Assembly: GCA_036927565.1 (NCBI GenBank)
Contig: JAYESD010000008.1
Location: 23,950,100 to 24,014,099, forward strand
Length of the DNA stretch: 64,000 nucleotides
DNA from: Tuctoria greenei
Lineage: Eukaryota > Streptophyta > Magnoliopsida > Poales > Poaceae
Direction: 5' to 3'
Made by a program: the position numbers and the translations under genes. Every line of letters begins with the position of its first letter. Position 1 is the stretch's first letter. The notes under the pieces were generated by a model that worked only from the letters and a program-made list of their open reading frames with translations, was not told the origin of the DNA and did not search any database. Shown here piece by piece: positions 10,833-21,541 of this stretch.

Positions 10833-11474
10833 GCAGCAGTGGACAAAGAACTGCTGGACAGAGATTTGTTCTTGGCAGAAATACAAGAAAGGCTTCTGCA
10901 AGCACAAGATACAATGCATTTCTATCATGACAAGAAGAGAAGGGTGTTCTCTCTGAATATCGACGATTGGGTCTGGGTGAAGCTTTACCACAGGGCCGCT
11001 ATTGGCATCACAGAATCATCGTCAGCTAAAGTGCGGCCGTAGTTCTATGGCCCTTTCCAGGTGGTGGAGAAAATTGGAACTGTGTTGTACAGACTGCAGC
11101 TGCCTCAACGAGCACGAATTCATAATGTGTTTCATGTTTCATTATTGAAGAAGTATGAAGGTCTGCCTTCAGAAGGGCCAGTTCAGCTACCAGATATCTT
11201 GCATGGCCGAGTTATCCCATCTCCAGAGAAGGTTATAAGGGCAAGGCTCAATAGGGGTGCTTGGGAACTGCTGGTCAGTTGGGCAGGCAACACTGCTACA
11301 GAGGCGACCTGGGAATCCCTGGCAACATTTAAGGAGAAATATCCAGATTTTCAGCTTGAGGACAAGCTGTTTGTCGAGGATGGGGAGGGGGGGGGGAGTG
11401 TTATGGATGCATTCTATGGCAAGAAATATCACAGGCGCACAAAGATGGCCCAGGCTGCAGCAGATAAGAATTAG
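10833..11474 (+). pseudogene. Ty3/gypsy integrase C-terminus, chromodomain
   Basis: This continues the integrase interrupted at 6581. It reads AVDKELLDRDLFLAEIQERL, then VWVKLY, an in-frame TAG after SSAKVRP (about 11041), then FYGPFQVVEKIGTVLYRLQL and IHNVFHVSLLKK, which is the usual integrase C-terminal fold. LVSWAGNTATEATWESLATF, followed by KEKYPDFQLEDK, is a chromodomain: the WxG..xxTWE core is visible. The frame crosses the polypurine tract and stops 76 bases inside the 3' LTR. Chromodomains bind histone marks and steer integration to heterochromatin. Confidence 0.85.
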
Positions 11475-11820
11475 TTCAGTTTATTAGTTATTTGTTATAG
11501 CAGATTTAGTTTGTTTGGGTTTGTTAGGATCAAATTCTGTTATATCAGATCTGATCTCTGAATAATGCAGCCAAGCCAGCTGCGCCTTGGTATTAATGGC
11601 AGCACATTAGTCTGTATTAGCCTATTAGGCATCAAGGAATAAAGAAGGGGACTCCTATCAGGGGTCTTTTCCTTGGTTGCCATGGCTGGACCCTCTGCCA
11701 GCCAGGGCGACAATTCTGCCCAGACTTCTTCCTCCTCAAGATATCCTCTCCAGTCTCCACCTCCTGCTCTTCTGCAGCTTCACTCACCCCTCCACACGCC
11801 CAGGAGAAGGCATTCTAACA
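11399..11820 (+). repeat. 3' LTR of gypsy chromovirus fragment
   Basis: 422 bp from TGTTAtggatgc to ggcattcTAACA, preceded by a G-rich purine tract. The terminal TGTTA/TAACA inverted pentamer fits LTR ends. An aataaag signal lies near 11640. No matching 5' LTR is in the window. Confidence 0.8.
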
Positions 11821-12513
11821 GAAAGAACACAGGGCCTAGAGGTATTCAAACAAATCATATGATAGTTTACTTCTTCAGCACTTTATGTGATGCAGACATA
11901 ATTCTGATCTTATTACCAGAGCACTAATCTGACATAGAAACAGAAGCTACCTTACATGTGCTCACTCAACACAAATAAACATACATTAAGAAAAAACTGT
12001 TCTTAGGGAATGGTTATTTTATTGGTACATTTTAATATCTAACAAGAAAAACGACAGCACTCATAAGGATATCATGTGTTACCTAATAACTTCCTAATGA
12101 GGAAGTCTATGATACTGAAAGTAGTAAAGAAAAAAAAACTGATCATGGATATTTCTAGCAATGCCGGCTTCGCGTTAAGACTGCACCCTCACTGAAGTCC
12201 AAATAAGTTAACATATAAACATATAAATTTTAAATAAACTCCCCTCTTTTCCTGACAAAGCACCAAATGGAAGCACACATCACAACCACCAACAACAAAT
12301 GCAAATGGAAGTAATCAGATGAAGGTGATAACAGAATCACCTAAAAAACTCAACAGCGCAAAAAATTGTTATTACTCAGAGCAAGTGACAATAAGCAGAT
12401 TAAAGGAAGAAATTTCAGTTGCAGTAGTTCATACAATAGACAGCGCAATGATTAATAATGAGATCATAGTTTAATTTACATCATCTTACCTCTGGCAAAG
12501 TAGCGTGAACCAA
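11821..12513. other. AT-rich spacer, 3' flank of host gene
   Basis: No coding sequence recognised. It lies downstream of the minus-strand gene that ends at 12514 and probably includes its 3' UTR (at least one aataaa-like signal on the minus strand), ending against the gypsy LTR at 11820. Confidence 0.45.
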
Positions 12514-13892
12514 TCAGCTTTCTTCATCATCAGTTTGAGTTGCAACTTTCCTTATTGTCTTCGTCGAATGTGGAAATTTTCCTTTGAACACAACAAGCTA
12601 AGTAGATAAGCAAATAATCATGTGCCCGAACTGACAAAGGAATATTGTTATGGATTTTTCATGTGCCCTCATTATATTCAATAAAATGGATCTCATCAAT
12701 TCGTGAGTCGTGGTACTTAATACATGTTAATGGACGAAATAATATTTAGTCATATCTGACTTGAGAACGAGGAAAAAAACATAATTGTCACATCTATGGC
12801 ATAAAACACGGCCATAATAAATTTTCGTTCAAATACAACAATAAATAAACTATGAAATATTAGAACTATCAATTTGCACATAAATGGAAACAGAAGGTGG
12901 TGCTGGAGAAAAAAAAACAGTAACATGAGGACGGGACAATTAAAAGGAAATTTTGAACCCTTGCCCAAATCGTACAGGACAGTAACCTTTCTCTGAGATA
13001 CAAGTAACCTTTTTCATTTAAGTTATTATAAAGAATATTAATAATTAAAATTGGATATAATTGGAGTGTAACCCGCAGACCATATTTGACGAAGAGGACG
13101 CAGATGGCTACCACCAGGCCATTGAAATTGGAGTGTAACAAACATTACAGTTATGAAGGGTGCGCATTATCTATTACATTGGTATGTGTATCTTCAGAAC
13201 TAAACTTTGGTGAGTGCTAGCGTCTGTGATCCAACAAGAAAGCAGAAACCAATATAAAGCGCGAGGCTGACAGCACAGCATACAAAATCTGGCCAAATCA
13301 GGTGGTATAGCTTTCCAATTCGCTTTGACACACATTTCATCATGCTAAATGCCATAGTTAAGCTGAACATGTGTATCCCTGGTACCAAGATCCACAGCAA
13401 TTCGGCCATAGACCCAAAGCTGGGGAAGTTTTAACATCAGATCACGACCTCACCTTCTACGAAGTAAGATGCGGAGGGCCACCCGCGGGCCGTGGAGAAC
13501 GAGAGCGCCTCCTCCTCGGTCATGGGCGCGTCGAGCTCCACCACCTCGATGGTGGATCCTCCGACGACCCCCTCGGCGCCCCCAGCAGCCGCGATCCGGC
13601 CTATGAGCTCGGCGACCCCGTGCGGGCGGCGAACGGGGGGCACCCAAAAGGAGCGCCCAGGCACGAAGGGGAGCCAGTCCGGCGTGGCGCGGCGCACCAT
13701 GACGCCGTGGATGGCCTCCTCCAGGCGCCGGATACCGACCACCTCGACCGAGGACGGGTGGGAGGAGGGCGCGTCGGTGGTGTCCTCCTCTGAGAGGTCG
13801 ACCTCGATGACCTCGACCTTCGTGGCGAGGCTGCGGAGGAAGGTGGGGGTAGGGCGGGCCAGGGTCAGGGTCTGCGCGAGGAGGCGCGCCAT
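12514..13892 (-). CDS. Small conserved plant protein, mitochondrial-type
   Basis: Two exons give an in-frame 168-residue protein. Exon 1 (13892-13454) starts MARLLAQTLTLARPTPTFLR and ends with donor GAAG|GTGAGG. Exon 2 (12581-12514) follows acceptor TTCAAAG, adds KFPHSTKTIRKVATQTDDEE and a final S, then TGA. Phases match (phase 1). The N-terminus is rich in Arg, Leu and Ser/Thr and poor in acids, like a mitochondrial presequence ending near RSLATK. The middle has VRRATPDWLPFVPGRSFWVP and GWPSASYF, which I recall as conserved across plant proteins of unknown function; that is from memory. The tail is acidic. I chose the ATG at 13892 over an in-frame ATG at 14018 because the extra 42 residues are proline-rich, leader-like and precede the presequence. 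It is the only host gene here without visible damage. Confidence 0.72.
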
Positions 13893-14316
13893 CGTGAGAC
13901 GGGGAGGCGGCGGCGGCAAGCGGTGGAGATGGGTGCGAGGATGGAGACGGACAGAGGAGGATAGGGACGGCGGAGAATGGAGCCGAGATGGGGACTGCTG
14001 AAATTTTGCTATCTCCAACAGTGAACTTCGTAAATTAGCGATGCAAGCGGGTTGTACCGCGGCTGGATGCGTCCCGTCTTACACGCGCCGCAAATCGTAG
14101 CGGGCGTTTCGCAGCCAAACTAAGTAAAGAAAAATAGTATATAGAATATGTTTTAGAGTACATTTATGCACATAGTTTAAGAATGTCTGTACTGGTGTTG
14201 TTAGGAAGATTGTTGAATAGTATAATTTTAAAATAAATACTATAAAAATAAAAGAAAAATAATGTGTAGAATAATGTATACAGTAACTAATGTGTAGAAT
14301 AGCCTAAGGTGCGTAA
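13893..14316 (-). promoter_or_regulatory. 5' flank of the 168-residue protein gene
   Basis: About 130 bp of CT-rich leader (in the minus sense) precede the ATG. Further upstream the sequence turns AT-rich (14120-14310). At 14006 a ctatctccaacag motif looks like a lone Tourist-type terminus. A complete Tourist-type element starts at 14317, so the promoter must lie within, or be altered by, this insertion cluster. No clear TATA box could be fixed. Confidence 0.4.
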
Positions 14317-15327
14317 GGCTGTCTCCAACAGATATCCTATCAGGGAGCCTAAACCTTTTTTAAGTGTTAAAACATCTTCCAACAGTAAGTCTATCCATCA
14401 AGCCCATTTAGGGCTCCCTCCCCTCCAAAGCCCAAACATAGGCGCTGGCTTCAGGACTCCGATATTAACTGCCACGGGCGGAGGAAAAAAAACTTCGAAC
14501 AAGCTTCGGTTCGTCTTCCTCCGGCACCCTAGACCCCTTCGCTGCCATCGCCTTTGCTTTTCCACGTTCGCCGGCGTCCTCCCTTTATCCCTGCATCCCA
14601 TCTCCAACGTGGCCTCCGCGCTCCTCCCCTTCCCGCCGCGTGCTCTGCTCCTTCCAGGATTGGTGGCCGTGCGCGCGCTGCCAGCGCCGGGTGGTGGCTC
14701 GCGCGAGTCTAATCCCACCGATCAGCGGTGCTCCCAGACGCGCCGGCGACAACACAGGACGACGGTCCGCTGGGGTTCGAGACCGACCCGCCGACGCTGC
14801 CCCTGCCCGGGAGCCCTGCTGAAAACGAATAGTTCATGTTGTAGAGGCGGGAGCCGCCGGTCGATCTTCCTCCTGCCGTCCAGTCACGGAATGCCACCAA
14901 GGCCAAGAAAGCACACAAGCGTGAGCGGGAACAAGCTGCTGCGGGCCGATGGAGAAGAAAAAGAAGCTTCTTTCCAACATCGACGTACTGTACTGTAAGA
15001 GATCCCAACATCAGTAATGCATCCTGTCGTGCTCCCAAGACAGCGCGGCCCTCAAAGCTTCCTCCCTTGCAAAACTGCTGAGATCTCAAAGGCCAAACCC
15101 TGAAGGAGAAGAATCCGGCCGTGAGGCCGCGGCTACAATGTGAAAGGCGACGTTGGGCTGCCAGTAACTCTGTTGGAGTAACTCTGCGAAAAGATTTCCC
15201 GGTAAAAACTGTTGAAGGACTCCTATTTTATTTCTACTGTTGGAGATATTTTCGGATGGGCTATACAAATATGCTTTCAGATAGCCCAAACAGCTCCTTT
15301 ATTTAGGCTTCATTGTTGGAGATAGTC
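14317..15327. mobile_element. Tourist/PIF-Harbinger-like element with cargo
   Basis: Inverted ends ggctgtctccaaca (left) and the complement of tgttggagatagtc (right) are flanked by the 3-bp duplication TAA (14314-14316 and 15328-15330), the hallmark of PIF/Harbinger. At about 1 kb it is long for a MITE. The interior 14460-15180 is GC-rich and exon-like on the plus strand (for example NATKAKKAHKREREQAAAG from about 14890), suggesting a captured gene fragment. There is no transposase. Confidence 0.75.
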
Positions 15328-15330
15328 TAA

Positions 15331-15970
15331 GATCCATGTACTCATTACATATTTATTCGTCCCGCAAGACGTGAAGACCACAGTCCCACTCCACAGGCGC
15401 CAGCGGCCCTAAGGGCAAGCTCGCTGTTCCTTCGACCATATATAGTACTAGTCCATTTACAAATTTACAAAATATATAATATATTAAATATTATTTTTTG
15501 AAAAAAGAAACTAATTTTATTAGATTCACGGTGATGAAATCTACACATCAAAATTAGATGCATGTTATAAAAAGTAGTTCTATTACCTGTGCATTTTTTA
15601 ATACTATATAAACAAACTTTGTTATTAGAGTATTTAAAGTTTGTAGCTGCTGGTTTGCTGTACCAAAAAGCAATCAAAATGTAAGACACTTCATGTTGAT
15701 TATAGAAACGAACACGGTCATTGGAATATCATTCCAATCACAAACCAACCACATATCCACACTATCCAGCCACATAACCAACACGAGATCAGAGATGAAT
15801 ACTAACAATATTTTTTATATGTTGATAGCAAGGACTCAACATTTTGATAATAGGTATACAGCATCAACTTAACCAGTATATAGCAAAAGCAAACATATGA
15901 AAAGTAGATAATATTTGGTGACTTTCATTTTCTCTTGATGATAGCATCAGTCTTTAAAAGTACACGCAAC
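15331..15970. other. AT-rich intergenic sequence
   Basis: No gene or classified repeat recognised; mostly low-complexity AT-rich sequence. Confidence 0.4.
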
Positions 15971-15972
15971 TA

Positions 15973-16320
15973 CTACAAGACAGCAATCTGGTACCCTTCT
16001 TTCAGAATCAAGATTGCAGTATGGATGGCATCGTCAAATTCCCTGTCTTCTGTGTACCAGAGATGAAACAAAAATAAAAAGACGTTACAAAGTGAAACCA
16101 AAAATTTGCGGATGAAAGAAATAAAATACATGATATTTATATATATTTGAATACATAGATGATAAAAAATAAATTGCAATTTATTTATTATCACCATAAA
16201 GACAGAATATGAAGAATTCATTGAGTCAATGGTATATAGTACAACATCATTAGCGGGCTGGCTAATTCTTCAATGTACCTCTTCTCAGTGGCAATAACTA
16301 CACCATTAGCAGTTGAGAGG
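15973..16320 (-). pseudogene. Proteasome alpha-2-like exon relics
   Basis: Two minus-strand pieces resemble the 20S proteasome alpha-2 subunit. The upstream piece (about 16316-16268) reads STANGVVIATEKR, matching the conserved segment near the start of the alpha fold. The downstream piece (about 16063-15985) reads YTEDREFDDAIHTAILILKE, matching the late helix region with its DDAIHTAILTLKEG pattern. The exons expected between them are absent and each piece runs into stops, so this is a gene fragment and not an active subunit. Assignment is from remembered family motifs. Confidence 0.6.
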
Positions 16321-16689
16321 ATGAAAGATGAATCTCAAAATCAGGGGAGCTAATAAGGTTCTAATCTCTCAATAGTGGTGATCCTATAAAGAAACATACC
16401 TTAAACCAACTATGACACAATTTATTCAATAAAACAAGTATCAGCGATAACTAGAGGAATGCATGTCAAAATGTTTGTTTCATGCAGTAATTGAAAATAC
16501 TAATACGGGACTTGTGGACTAACATTGAAATATAGTTTTAAATGAACTGTACAGTTAGTATTCATTATGGTAAAATGAAATATGAAAAGACAAGCACAAA
16601 CACTATTGTTGACTGCGCAACTAAGGATGGAAATAACAACTAAGGATTTTGACTTACACAACCAGGTCCCTCGGTTGATGGACCCAACA

Positions 16690-17866
16690 AACGCCATTAT
16701 CCTACCACCTGATCCAGGAACGCAGACGCCCAGGAGATTGGCCGCGACACTTAAGCAGCTCCAGTGCATCTTGAGATGCACGATCATCAGCTGGAACAGG
16801 CCAAGGTTTTTTTTTTTTTTGAAACAGGGCATGAGTGTTGCCTATTCATTAAGAAGGAATTAGAGATACAGCCTAAAATACATTGTCTAGCCCGAGAAGA
16901 GGCATCCCGGGTTCAACGGGAGGCATACATCGCCGTTGTAAAATCAGGATAAAGCAAAACCACTAAAGAAAATTACAGGTCAAAAAACAGTCTAATCCTT
17001 TCAGCTATCTCCTGCATCACCCTAGTTGGTGTTTGCTGTTGTTGAAAGATCCGATGGTTTCTTTCCTTCCAGATGAACCACCAAAAAAAGAATAAGATGA
17101 TGATCTTGTGCTGTTTTTGTTTCTTTGTTCCTGTGGATGTTACGTCACTGAGAACCAGATCTACCGTCAGCTGCATGGAAGCAGAAAGAGGAGGTTGCCA
17201 TTGCAGATTGTTGAGTAGCAAGTTCTATGTAGTCTTAGTGAAGGAGCAGTCAATAAGCATATGGGTGACATTCTCCTAGTGTTGTGCACACAGCGAGCAT
17301 GAAGGATGTGCCGGCCAGTTTTTATTCATCAAGTTGTCCGTTGTTGGGGCTCTGTTCCGTAGAGCCAGCCAAACAAAGAATCGGCATTTCGGTTCCGTCT
17401 TCGCTTGCCAAAGGAAAGATGTGTTGAACTGCGAGGATGTTCCTAAAAATTGGGCTTCATACGCTGATTTTGCAGAATAATGACATGAGGCTGTCCATTT
17501 CCATGTTATGGTGTCATTGTTATCACTGAGTTGGATGTCTGAAAGCGCCGCATATAGCAACACAAACTCATCCAGAAGGGTCTCGGTGTCGCAGCGCCTG
17601 ACATTTTTGATCCAGTTATTATTTGTGAGTTATTTGTAAACAGAATAACCTAATTATAAACAGAAATCATATCAGTATTTGCAAGAACGTCAATAATACA
17701 TTCAGTTGTATGAATAACACCATTTAATGTTTTACTGTCACCGGTTCTTAACTGAATTCAACACAAATTCACATTCAGAAGCAGGCAACAGGAACCTAGC
17801 GATGCTCTCGGATGAAAGACCATCCCTGCTACCGGCAATCACCCCAGTGGTGGGCATTTTCTGTAC
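16690..17866 (-). pseudogene. Sec23-like COPII coat gene relic
   Basis: The upstream exon (about 17866-17745) follows acceptor tttgcag and reads QKMPTTGVIAGSRDGL, then SIARFLLPASECEFVLNSV, then stops. A second exon (about 16806-16690) reads WPVPADDRAS, then RCTGAAL, then SVAANLLGVCVPGSGGRIMA and FVG, with one-base frame changes. These are typical of the Sec23 trunk region (RCTGxALSVAxxLLG, GxGxRIxxFxGG). Sec23 is the GTPase-activating subunit of the COPII vesicle coat. The gap between the exons is filled by an L1 end (16807 to about 17620). It lies on the same strand as the proteasome relics just downstream, suggesting joint capture by a transposon. Confidence 0.6.
16807..17620 (-). mobile_element. 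5'-truncated L1 LINE with poly(A)
   Basis: On the minus strand the 3' end is a 14-base poly(A) run (plus-strand T run 16807-16820), preceded by an L1-type 3' end (tgccctgtttc before the As). Coding remnants upstream include the zf-RVT-like C-terminal region: TITWKWTASCHYSAKSAYEA, then FLWQAKTEPKCRFFVWLALR and NRAPTTDNL (17563-17276). A further piece, WWFIWKERNHRIFQ (17221-16973), is frame-shifted. No clear target duplication found. It sits between two Sec23-like exons. Confidence 0.8.
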
Positions 17867-17893
17867 TGCAAAGTAACACATCTGTTTCAGTAT

Positions 17894-18217
17894 TTGTTCT
17901 TTGGTGACCTATTTTGTATGTATCTTACACGGCATGGTAATCAGACTGAACATTTCATTGCAAAGTGCTCCAACAATGTATCCAACCGGAGGGGATGGGG
18001 GGGGGGGGGGGGGGGGAGGGGGGAGGGGCGGCGAGGAGCCATGGACGTCGTGGAGGGGGTGGGGGATCCCAGCCACCGGAGGGGAGGAGGCAAATCCGCC
18101 GCGAGGGAAGAACCGGCTGTGGCGGACCATCGTGGTAGAGAGTTGGGGAACAAGGAACGAGTGCGTATCTGTGGAGGGACGACAGGCGGAGTGTACCTGC
18201 GAGGGACGGGAGGAGGC
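17894..18217. other. G-run and GC-rich flank of gypsy insertion
   Basis: A poly-G/A stretch (17996-18025) is followed by GC-rich sequence with overlapping frames on both strands, none with a recognisable domain. It ends in gaggc (18213-18217), the target duplication of the minus-strand gypsy element. The matching sequence continues at 29800. Confidence 0.5.
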
Positions 18218-18717
18218 TGTGAAGAACCCACAGGAGCACCACCCAAGCGATCACTTCTCAAACCATAACCGAGTAAACCCAAAGAGCGATCAACACAAAC
18301 GAACAGCAAAATGCCACCAAAACAACAACACGAGAATTTGGGTCTTCTGAGGCTTTCTCTCTCTATTAACCACTCCGATAAATCACTGTTACATCTCAGT
18401 GTCTCACGGATTACAACCAGGGTGGAAGTAAGAACAACAAAGAGAGAGGAGAGGATTTGGGGAGATCGGAGATAACATAATTTTTCAACAACCTTTCTAT
18501 CTACTTCTTCTTCACGACATTGCTATATAGACACTCATCATGGGCTTCGTGGGCCAGCTCTTCAAATCAATTTGTCCCAGTTGGGCCGTCCAGCTCTTTC
18601 CCGCGCAACTCCATAGCTGAATTGCTTGTGCCCCCATCAGTATTCCCGCCCTTCATCAAACCGGCACTGAGATTACTTCGTGGCATATCCGACGGTCCAG
18701 CTCGCCCGGATATGACA
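18218..18717 (-). repeat. 3' LTR of minus-strand gypsy
   Basis: 500 bp; in minus sense TGTCATATCCGG to cttCACA. It matches 29282-29799 with few differences, apart from a shorter (CT)n tract. The chromodomain reading frame ends inside it, at 18567. Confidence 0.92.
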
Positions 18718-20175
18718 CTGCCTTCCCCTTGGGATTCAGGTTGTCCCCAAACTGAAGAATCAGGGAACCTGCTCTTTAAAACATAATAGTCCTCCCATGT
18801 TGAGAATGTATCTGGCAAGCCCGACCAGATGATCTTCACTTGTATAGTAGCTGGATTGCCCTTTTTAACAAGTCTGCGATCAATAATCTTCAGTGGAACA
18901 GAGTTTTGGACAGAGAGGGATAAGTCATCAGGTAAAGAACTGTAGACTGGAGCATGATTTGGAACAAACAGTTTCAATTGAGAGACATGAAAAACCGAAT
19001 GTATCTGACTGGAGGTAGGAAGAGCAAGTTTGTAAGCAACCGAACCAATTTTTTCCAACACTTGAAATGAGCCAAAGAATTTATAAGCAAGTTTAGGATA
19101 TGGTCTATTAACCACTGAGCTATGTGCATGAGGCTGTAATTTTAGAAGTACCATGTCACCTACTGGAAAGTGACGTTCAGAACGATTAAGATCAACAAAA
19201 TGCTTCATCCTGGATTGAGCTTTACACAGATTAGCTTTAAGTTGCTTCAGTAGCAGTTGTCTGTCTTCTAGAACAGAGGTTGCATCAATGCTAGAGGAGA
19301 TGTCCAGATGAGGGAGTAAGCCTGGTGATGGATCAGTACCATATAATGCTTTGAATGGGGTGCAATTAAAAGCAGTATGATAAGAGGAGTTATACCATAG
19401 CTCAGCTAAAGAAAGCATGTTAACCCATTTTTTGGATTTTTATTGACGGCACATCTCAAATACATTTCAATGCATTGATTCAATCTTTCAGTTTGTCCAT
19501 CTAATTGAGGATGGTAGGCCAAATTAAAATGGAGTTTTGTATCCAGGAGCTTGAACAATTCTTCCCAAAAAATACTTGCGAATACTTTGTCCCTATCAAA
19601 GACAATTGTTTGAGGCACCCCATGGAGTTTCACCACATTTTCAAAGAACAGATGTTCTATATTTTGTGCAGTATAAGGATGCGTCAATGGTATGGAATGA
19701 GCATATTTTGTGAACCTGTCTACTACCACCAGGATTGTTGAATAACTATGGGACTTATGTGAAAAGCATTCAGTAATTTTGACTACAGTGCTGGATTATT
19801 GGCCACCCACAATCTCTGCTTATATCTGATAAGCCCATTGTTCAGAGAAAAGCCTGCAGAATTAGGACTAGACACAACAAGTTCAGTAAGCAGCTCTTGA
19901 GCTTTTGGGTCTGTTGCATAAGTGTTCATAATTTCTTGAACCCAAACTGGTTGGACAGCAGAAATATCATTCACTTCAAAATGATGACCTACTCTTGAAA
20001 GAGCATCATCCACCTTGTTTTGGCTGCCTTCTTTGTACTGAAACTTGAATTGGAGGTCAGCCAACTTAGTCATTGCTCTTCTCTGTAGTTCAGTAAAAAA
20101 AGTTTGGTCCTGCAAATGACATAGGCTTTTATGGTCAGTTTTGATGACAAAGGGGCTTCTATGGAGGTATGATCT
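18567..20175 (-). pseudogene. gypsy RNase H, integrase and chromodomain
   Basis: Minus strand, in order: RNase H end (SYLHRSPFVIKTDHKSLCHL, LADLQFKFQYKEGSQNKVDD, ALSRV; 20175-19800). A break follows after NNPAL, where the integrase zinc-binding domain and core start are deleted. The rest of the core (VVVDRFTKYAHSIP, FDRDKVFASIFWEEL, YHPQLDGQTERLNQ; 19729-19420) has a one-base shift near 19410. The C-terminus (FQVLEKIGSVAYKLALPTSS, QIHSVFHVSQLK) and a chromodomain-like IIWSGLPDTFSTWEDYYVLK (about 18830-18790) follow. The catalytic D, D and E are still visible but the protein cannot be made whole. Confidence 0.85.
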
Positions 20176-21530
20176 TGTCACAACCCAAAATTTCAAACCA
20201 GTTAAAAACCACTCTGAATTAAAAATTTTGAGTAAAACACGAACAAACATTAACTGTCGATAAAAACCGAAGCATACAAGAGTACAAATACGAACAACTA
20301 CACTTTTAAATACAAACCAAATTATAAAATCGTTTTGAGATGAATGAAACCCAAAGTAAGAGAATAGATAAAGTTGCTATATACAAATGTACATGTACAG
20401 TTGAACCCACCTCAAAATAAAATAAAACATATAATGAGTATTTGCAATTAAAGGAGTGAGTTTCAACCTTCAATCCGATCTTTGTCAAAGTAATAACGCC
20501 GTAGACCCATATACAATTCAACACTAAGACGAAAACCAATAAAACATAAACCAAACTCAACTATGAATTTGAAGTATAATGATTAAAACAAAAGTTACTA
20601 GATAATCAATTAAATCTAGTAAATAAATCAAGGGTGAATGCATTCAACCAAAAGGGTAACAAAGTAACCAGAAACAAAGTTTCTCAAAGGTGAATTAATT
20701 AGGTGTAAACCTAATCCAAAATTGATATTATATTCAAACCCAAACCAAAGGCCAAAGTAGATCCGAATTAATTGAGCACATTTAAAATCCAATATAACCA
20801 TAATCCAAGTTACCCAAACTTGACTCAATACCAAATATAAAGAATCAATCACCTTGATAAAATTTCCAAATAAAAGGTCCGATTGAGCGCAAACCTAACT
20901 ATAATATATTTTAAAATGAGAGGCAGTGGTTAAATAATAGATATAAGTATATATGTGCACCGAATAAATATTTAATAAACAAATCAGATTAGAATACATC
21001 CAACAAGAACCGGAATTTAAATTACCTGAACTGGATTAAAATTCAAAATCAAAACATAAATTAAATTAGAAAAGGGTGGAAAACAGATAAAAATAGAAAA
21101 GGACAAGGAGCCCATTTCTCCTCATGCGGCCTGTCTCTTCCCTCCTCTATTACCTAGCGTGGTCTGCTTCCTTTTTTTTTTCAGCGCGCAGCCCAGCTAC
21201 CCGGCCCACCTCCCTTTCCCCTCCTCCTTCCTTATCCCGGCCCAGCGCCACCTTTCACGCAGCCCAGCCCAGCCCGAATGGCGAACCGCCTTCTTCTTCC
21301 TCTGCTTCGTTCCAACCCGACTGCCGTCCGGGAAACCCGCGACGCGACGTCGCGGGGAGGCCGCCTGCGACCTGTGCCCTCTGCTGCACCCCCTTGGTCA
21401 CCTCCCACCTTTTCCTACCTCGCCATCATGGTCCCGACGAAGCGCACGCGCCAAGGAACTCCAGCGCGTCACCTCTGCCCGTGCCAAAAGCAGAGTCGGC
21501 CGCCTCCGCCGATTATCGCCTCCCTACGGC

Positions 21531-21541
21531 TATAAAAGGAC
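21531..21541 (+). promoter_or_regulatory. TATA-like box in solo-LTR candidate
   Basis: gctataaaagg sits at the 3' side of a GC-rich CT-tract region, about 1.36 kb into the 5.84-kb element. This fits an LTR U3/R junction with transcription on the plus strand. Not proven. Confidence 0.45.

Larger units (their letters stand above)
5900..11820 (+). mobile_element. Truncated Ty3/gypsy chromovirus, 3' half
   Basis: The remaining parts, in order, are the integrase zinc-binding region and core (5900-6581), the integrase C-terminus with chromodomain (10833-11474), a G-rich polypurine tract (11380-11398) and a 3' LTR (11399-11820). Gag, protease, reverse transcriptase and the 5' LTR are missing. The coding region is split exactly at 6581/10833 by a non-autonomous LTR element with the 5-bp target duplication gcagc. 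Removing one duplication restores the reading frame across the junction. A C-terminal chromodomain places it among the chromoviruses; the exact clade is not determined. Confidence 0.85.

Noticed and set aside
13200..13409. Minus-strand 69-residue frame with two hydrophobic stretches
   Set aside because: It could join exon 1 of the 168-residue gene through a 75-nt intron in phase. However, exon 2 at 12581-12514 gives a tail (KFPH...QTDDEES) that better fits remembered relatives, so this frame is taken as intronic.
14006..14020. Lone ctatctccaacag terminus near the host gene leader
   Set aside because: It resembles a Tourist end and could pair with 15327, but no matching target triplet is present; the TAA-flanked pair 14317/15327 is better supported.
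17894..18350. Gly/Arg-rich and Pro-rich frames around the G-run
   Set aside because: Frames exist on both strands because of the G-run and run into the gypsy LTR; no domain.
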